A stretch of 16,714 nt of DNA from Sulfurimonas sp. (GTDB lineage Bacteria; Campylobacterota; Campylobacteria; Campylobacterales; Sulfurimonadaceae). Position 1 is the stretch's first letter; each line of letters begins with the position of its first letter. Of the stretch, positions 14,029 to 16,714 are shown one piece after another. Under the pieces are notes generated by a model. It had not been told where the DNA came from. It did no database searches and saw only the letters and a list, made by a program, of their open reading frames with translations. A program made the position numbers and the translations under genes. The DNA is taken from contig JAMORZ010000032.1 of assembly GCA_027063295.1 (NCBI GenBank), forward strand, positions 1-16,714, written 5' to 3'.

Positions 14029-14724
14029 ATGCTTCTACACCAACCAGAATCTGGCTACTGTTACAATTCAGATTCGCTGTTTCTTTATGATTTTATCTCC
14101 TCACTTGCACCAAAAGGTGATGTTCTTGATGTGGGAGCAGGTTGTGGAATCGTTGGGCTTTTGGTTGCACGTGACAACGAAAAAGTAGAGATGGAAGGGA
14201 TCGAGAAGCAAAAGGTTTTTCACCCCTATATAGAGAAAAATACCCACTCAAACGCAATAGAGTATACACTTCACAAGGGTGATTTTTTGGAGTATGATTT
14301 TAAGAAAAAGTATGATTACATCATCTCAAATCCCCCATTTTATCCAGATGGGGTACGTCAGAGTGAAGATGAGATGCTCAAAAATGCAAGATACAGCTCA
14401 AATCTTCCTCTTGATCGTTTTTTCAAAAAGGTCTCACAACTGCTCAAACCCCACAGCCATTTTGTTTTTTGTTACGATCCAAGTGCTTTTGGTGACATAT
14501 GCAGTGCTCTTGAGAGGGTGAAGATGCGCATGGTTGATGTGCGTTTTGTCCACCCTAAAAAAGAAAAAACAGCTTCACTAGTGATGGTTCATGCAAGAAA
14601 CGGATCACGCTCCAATATGAAGATACACCCACCACTCTTTGGTTTTGAGGGGAGTGAGTTTTCTGCTGAGGCAAAGAGTATCTATGAAAAATCTAAAACG
14701 CAGAGTGTAAAATGCCAACTTTAA
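14029..14724 (+). CDS. tRNA1(Val) (adenine-37-N6)-methyltransferase homologue (TrmN6/YfiC family)
   Basis: A 231-residue Rossmann-fold methyltransferase. The opening HQPESGYCYNSDSLFLYDF matches the family entry motif (usually YRYSxDSxLL). The SAM-binding loop is VLDVGAGCGIVGLL (D34 to G40), and the catalytic NPPF motif is at N101-F104 in SNPPFYPDG, typical of enzymes that methylate an exocyclic amino group of adenine. KNARYSSNLPLD and a C-terminal MVHARNG segment also fit the YfiC family. The E. coli enzyme modifies A37 of tRNA1(Val); the target in this organism is assumed, not shown, and related NPPY-motif enzymes act on other nucleic acids or proteins. The gene begins a plus-strand run of four genes. 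The next gene starts inside its 3' end. Confidence 0.82.
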   Translation: MLLHQPESGYCYNSDSLFLYDFISSLAPKGDVLDVGAGCGIVGLLVARDNEKVEMEGIEKQKVFHPYIEKNTHSNAIEYTLHKGDFLEYDFKKKYDYIISNPPFYPDGVRQSEDEMLKNARYSSNLPLDRFFKKVSQLLKPHSHFVFCYDPSAFGDICSALERVKMRMVDVRFVHPKKEKTASLVMVHARNGSRSNMKIHPPLFGFEGSEFSAEAKSIYEKSKTQSVKCQL

Positions 14725-15092
14725 TGAGAGAAAAAGGGTACAGCTACGCATTTAACCCAAAGGCATGTGAAGAGTGTCAAGGAAAATGTTGTACAGGTGA
14801 GAGTGGTTACATCTATGTAAGTAGATCAGAGATTGAAAATATTGCAAAACTATTAGATCTTAGTGTTGATGATTTTGGTAGAAAATACCTTTTTAAAAAA
14901 GGGTATAAATATTCGATAAAAGAGAGATTGTATGAGGGATCGTATGAGTGTGTTTTTTACGATCGACAAAACAATGGATGTACTATCTACGATGCAAGAC
15001 CATCCCAATGTAAAACTTTTCCGTTTTGGGATTATTACAAACAAAGAGTAGATGAACTCAAAGAAGAGTGTCCTGGGATAATAGATGAGTAA
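14712..15092 (+). CDS. YkgJ-family Cys-cluster protein
   Basis: A 126-residue protein with the Cys pattern of the YkgJ/UPF0153 group (predicted zinc or iron-sulfur binding): CEECQGKCC (C19, C22, C26, C27), then ECVFYDRQNNGCTIYDARPSQC (C80, C90, C100) and ECPGI (C120). The stretch after C90, GCTIYDARPSQCKTFPFW, is a family hallmark. The biochemical role of the family is not settled. ATG 14712 overlaps the methyltransferase gene by 13 bases. The in-frame ATG at 14724 overlaps the previous TAA by one base and is an equally plausible start; it would remove four residues and no Cys. The gene also overlaps the next gene by 8 bases, so all three are probably translated from one message. Confidence 0.87.
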   Translation: MPTLMREKGYSYAFNPKACEECQGKCCTGESGYIYVSRSEIENIAKLLDLSVDDFGRKYLFKKGYKYSIKERLYEGSYECVFYDRQNNGCTIYDARPSQCKTFPFWDYYKQRVDELKEECPGIIDE

Positions 15093-16374
15093 AGTTTATA
15101 TACATATCTGTATTATATTTGTGATTTTAGTATCTTTTTTATCTTGTTCTTCACCTACACCCCAACAGGCATTACAAGAGACCTTTCAAGAAGATATCTA
15201 TATCATTACAGCTTTACGTTCAGAAGAGTTGCATGATCCAAAAACAGCTTCACATCTCTATACCAAACTTTTTGATCTTACAGGTAAAGAAGAGTATCGT
15301 TACAAAGCACTTATCAATACAATAGAATATGAACTTTATACAAAAAAATATCTCCAAGCACTTCAAAGAATACAACAGATAGAGGCAACAAAAAAACTAG
15401 AAGATAAACTAGTACGTTTTAAGATAGTAGCACTAGCTGGTATTGGTAAGATGAGAAAGGCAGAGCAATTAGCACTAGAACTTGTCAAAAAAACACAGTA
15501 TGTAGATGACTATATCCTTGTCAGCAGTATCTATGTTGAAGAGAAAAAGTTTGATAAAGCATTACAATACCTTGAAAGTGGTTATATAAAAGAGTATGAT
15601 GAAAAGCTTCTAGATAAAATGGTGATCATATTATATGTCAATCTTCATAGAAAAAAAGATGCCATAGCACAACTTGAAACACATATCCGTATAAGAGGAT
15701 GTTCTGAGCTTCTGTGTAAAAGACTTGTTGGGTTTTACAGTGATGAAAATAATGTTGATGGGCTTTTGACAACATATAAAAAGATGTATGAAGAGAGATA
15801 TGATAAACAAATCGCAAAAAAAATTATTCAACTCTATGGTTATACACAAGAGTATGATAAACTTTTAAAGTTTTTAGAGTTGACACATAGTGATGATATT
15901 GTTTTACTTGATCTTTACAGAATGAAAAAAGATTATGTAAAAGCATATAGGTTGTCATATAAACTCTATGAAAATACGGGTGATATTGAACATTTAGGGC
16001 ATGGTGCAATATTTGAGTATGAAGCACATTCTGATGATAAAAAAGTTATTTATGGTGTGATTGATAAACTTAAAAAAGTTGTTAAGCAAAAAAAATCCCC
16101 TTTGTTTTTAAACTTTTTGGGTTATATTATGATTGATCATGAAATAGATATTGTACAAGGGATGGAGTTTGTGCAAAAAGCTTTAGATATTAAGCCAGAG
16201 TCTGTGTATTATTTAGATTCTTTGGCATGGGGATACTATAAACTTCATCAGTGTCAAAAAGCAAAAGAGATTATGGATAGACTTGAGCAAAGACAAGATG
16301 GTAAAATACCAGAAGTACTTGAACATATAAAACAGATAGACAAATGTCTTACTACATCAACAAAAGGAAAATAA
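15085..16374 (+). CDS. TPR-repeat lipoprotein
   Basis: A 429-residue protein with an N-terminal signal peptide: hydrophobic residues 4-19 followed by FLSC, with Cys21 as the likely lipid-attachment site. The lipobox is slightly off consensus (Phe at -3, Leu at -2). The mature protein is a chain of helix pairs in the TPR style (for example KTASHLYTKLFDLTGKEEYR, FDKALQYLESGYIKEY, DYVKAYRLSYKLYENTGDIE), ending with a well-formed TPR pair in PESVYYLDSLAWGYYKLHQC. TPR lipoproteins usually act as envelope scaffolds, but no specific partner is evident. The start ATG lies in ATGAGTAA, overlapping the end of the Cys-cluster gene. trpC follows after 5 bases. Function unknown. Confidence 0.85.
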   Translation: MSKVYIHICIIFVILVSFLSCSSPTPQQALQETFQEDIYIITALRSEELHDPKTASHLYTKLFDLTGKEEYRYKALINTIEYELYTKKYLQALQRIQQIEATKKLEDKLVRFKIVALAGIGKMRKAEQLALELVKKTQYVDDYILVSSIYVEEKKFDKALQYLESGYIKEYDEKLLDKMVIILYVNLHRKKDAIAQLETHIRIRGCSELLCKRLVGFYSDENNVDGLLTTYKKMYEERYDKQIAKKIIQLYGYTQEYDKLLKFLELTHSDDIVLLDLYRMKKDYVKAYRLSYKLYENTGDIEHLGHGAIFEYEAHSDDKKVIYGVIDKLKKVVKQKKSPLFLNFLGYIMIDHEIDIVQGMEFVQKALDIKPESVYYLDSLAWGYYKLHQCQKAKEIMDRLEQRQDGKIPEVLEHIKQIDKCLTTSTKGK

Positions 16375-16379
16375 AATTT

Positions 16380-16714
16380 ATGATTTTAGATGATATTATT
16401 AAAAAAACAAAAGAAGATTTAGTAAAGAGGGAAAAAGAGTTTTCACTCGATTGGCTTGGTCGTTCACTTGCATTTAATGCTCGTGTACCACGTGATGTGT
16501 TTCCATACCTTCAGGCAACTGAGGAGGATCCATACCGTATCATCTCTGAGGTGAAAAAAGCTTCCCCCTCAAAAGGTGTGATCCGTGAAGATTTTGATCC
16601 GCTTGCCATAGCTCAGGCTTATGAGAGAGGTGGTGCAAGTGCCATCTCTGTACTTACTGAGCCACACTTTTTTCAGGGAAATTTAGACTATCTTGGTGGA
16701 ATTCGCCGTTATGT
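16380..16714 (+). CDS. trpC: Indole-3-glycerol-phosphate synthase TrpC, N-terminal part
   Basis: The window ends inside this gene; 111 residues are visible. The start MILDDIIKKTKEDL and the motifs ISEVKKASPSKGVIREDFDP and AQAYERGGASAISVLTEPHFFQG are diagnostic of TrpC. The enzyme closes the indole ring in tryptophan synthesis, and the Lys of SEVKKASPS is in its active-site region. It starts 5 bases after the TPR lipoprotein gene, with AAAGGA about 10 bases upstream, so it may be carried on the same message. No other trp gene is in view. The part seen is typical, with no sign of damage. Confidence 0.96.
   Translation, partial: MILDDIIKKTKEDLVKREKEFSLDWLGRSLAFNARVPRDVFPYLQATEEDPYRIISEVKKASPSKGVIREDFDPLAIAQAYERGGASAISVLTEPHFFQGNLDYLGGIRRY

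Overview
The window is a dense, AT-rich stretch of a Gram-negative chromosome. Codon use, protein style and gene content (a CetB/Aer-like PAS protein, kdsB for Kdo-lipopolysaccharide, tight gene packing) fit a free-living member of the Campylobacterota (Epsilonproteobacteria), perhaps near Sulfurimonas or its relatives. That placement is an inference from sequence style; no rRNA or other marker gene is present.

Bases 1-13250 hold one continuous plus-strand gene run with gaps of about 20 bases or less or small overlaps, almost certainly one operon that begins upstream of the window. In order: the end of a PAS protein; a soluble chemoreceptor with two signalling tips and no membrane segment; a three-domain CheW; CheB; a HEAT-repeat protein; CheR; a CheY; a very short CheZ-like phosphatase; a second CheY; a 920-residue CheA; a CheW domain split by a CZB zinc-binding domain; a STAS-like protein; a ParA-type ATPase; a receiver protein with an unassigned C-terminal half; and a small Cys-containing protein. 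This is a full chemosensory pathway (receptor, coupling, kinase, adaptation, phosphatase and several receivers) with every component predicted to be cytoplasmic. It also carries a probable positioning module: ParA, plus two proteins with the same N-terminus MALVKK. The layout recalls the cytoplasmic chemoreceptor cluster of Rhodobacter sphaeroides (TlpT with the ParA homologue PpfA), but with parts not known from that system. No flagellar, pilus or c-di-GMP output gene lies in the window, so the output is unknown.

At 13247-13250 the operon meets a convergent minus-strand gene, kdsB. The two stop codons overlap in the palindrome CTAG inside an 11-bp inverted repeat. kdsB and the next plus-strand gene, a tRNA1(Val) methyltransferase homologue, diverge from a 65-base gap with two facing TATAAT boxes only 6 bases apart.

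From 14029 to the end is a second compact plus-strand run: the methyltransferase, a YkgJ-type Cys-cluster protein, a TPR lipoprotein and the 5' part of trpC. These are ordinary housekeeping genes. I saw no tRNA or rRNA genes, insertion sequences, CRISPR arrays or other mobile DNA, and no gene-free stretch longer than 65 bases.
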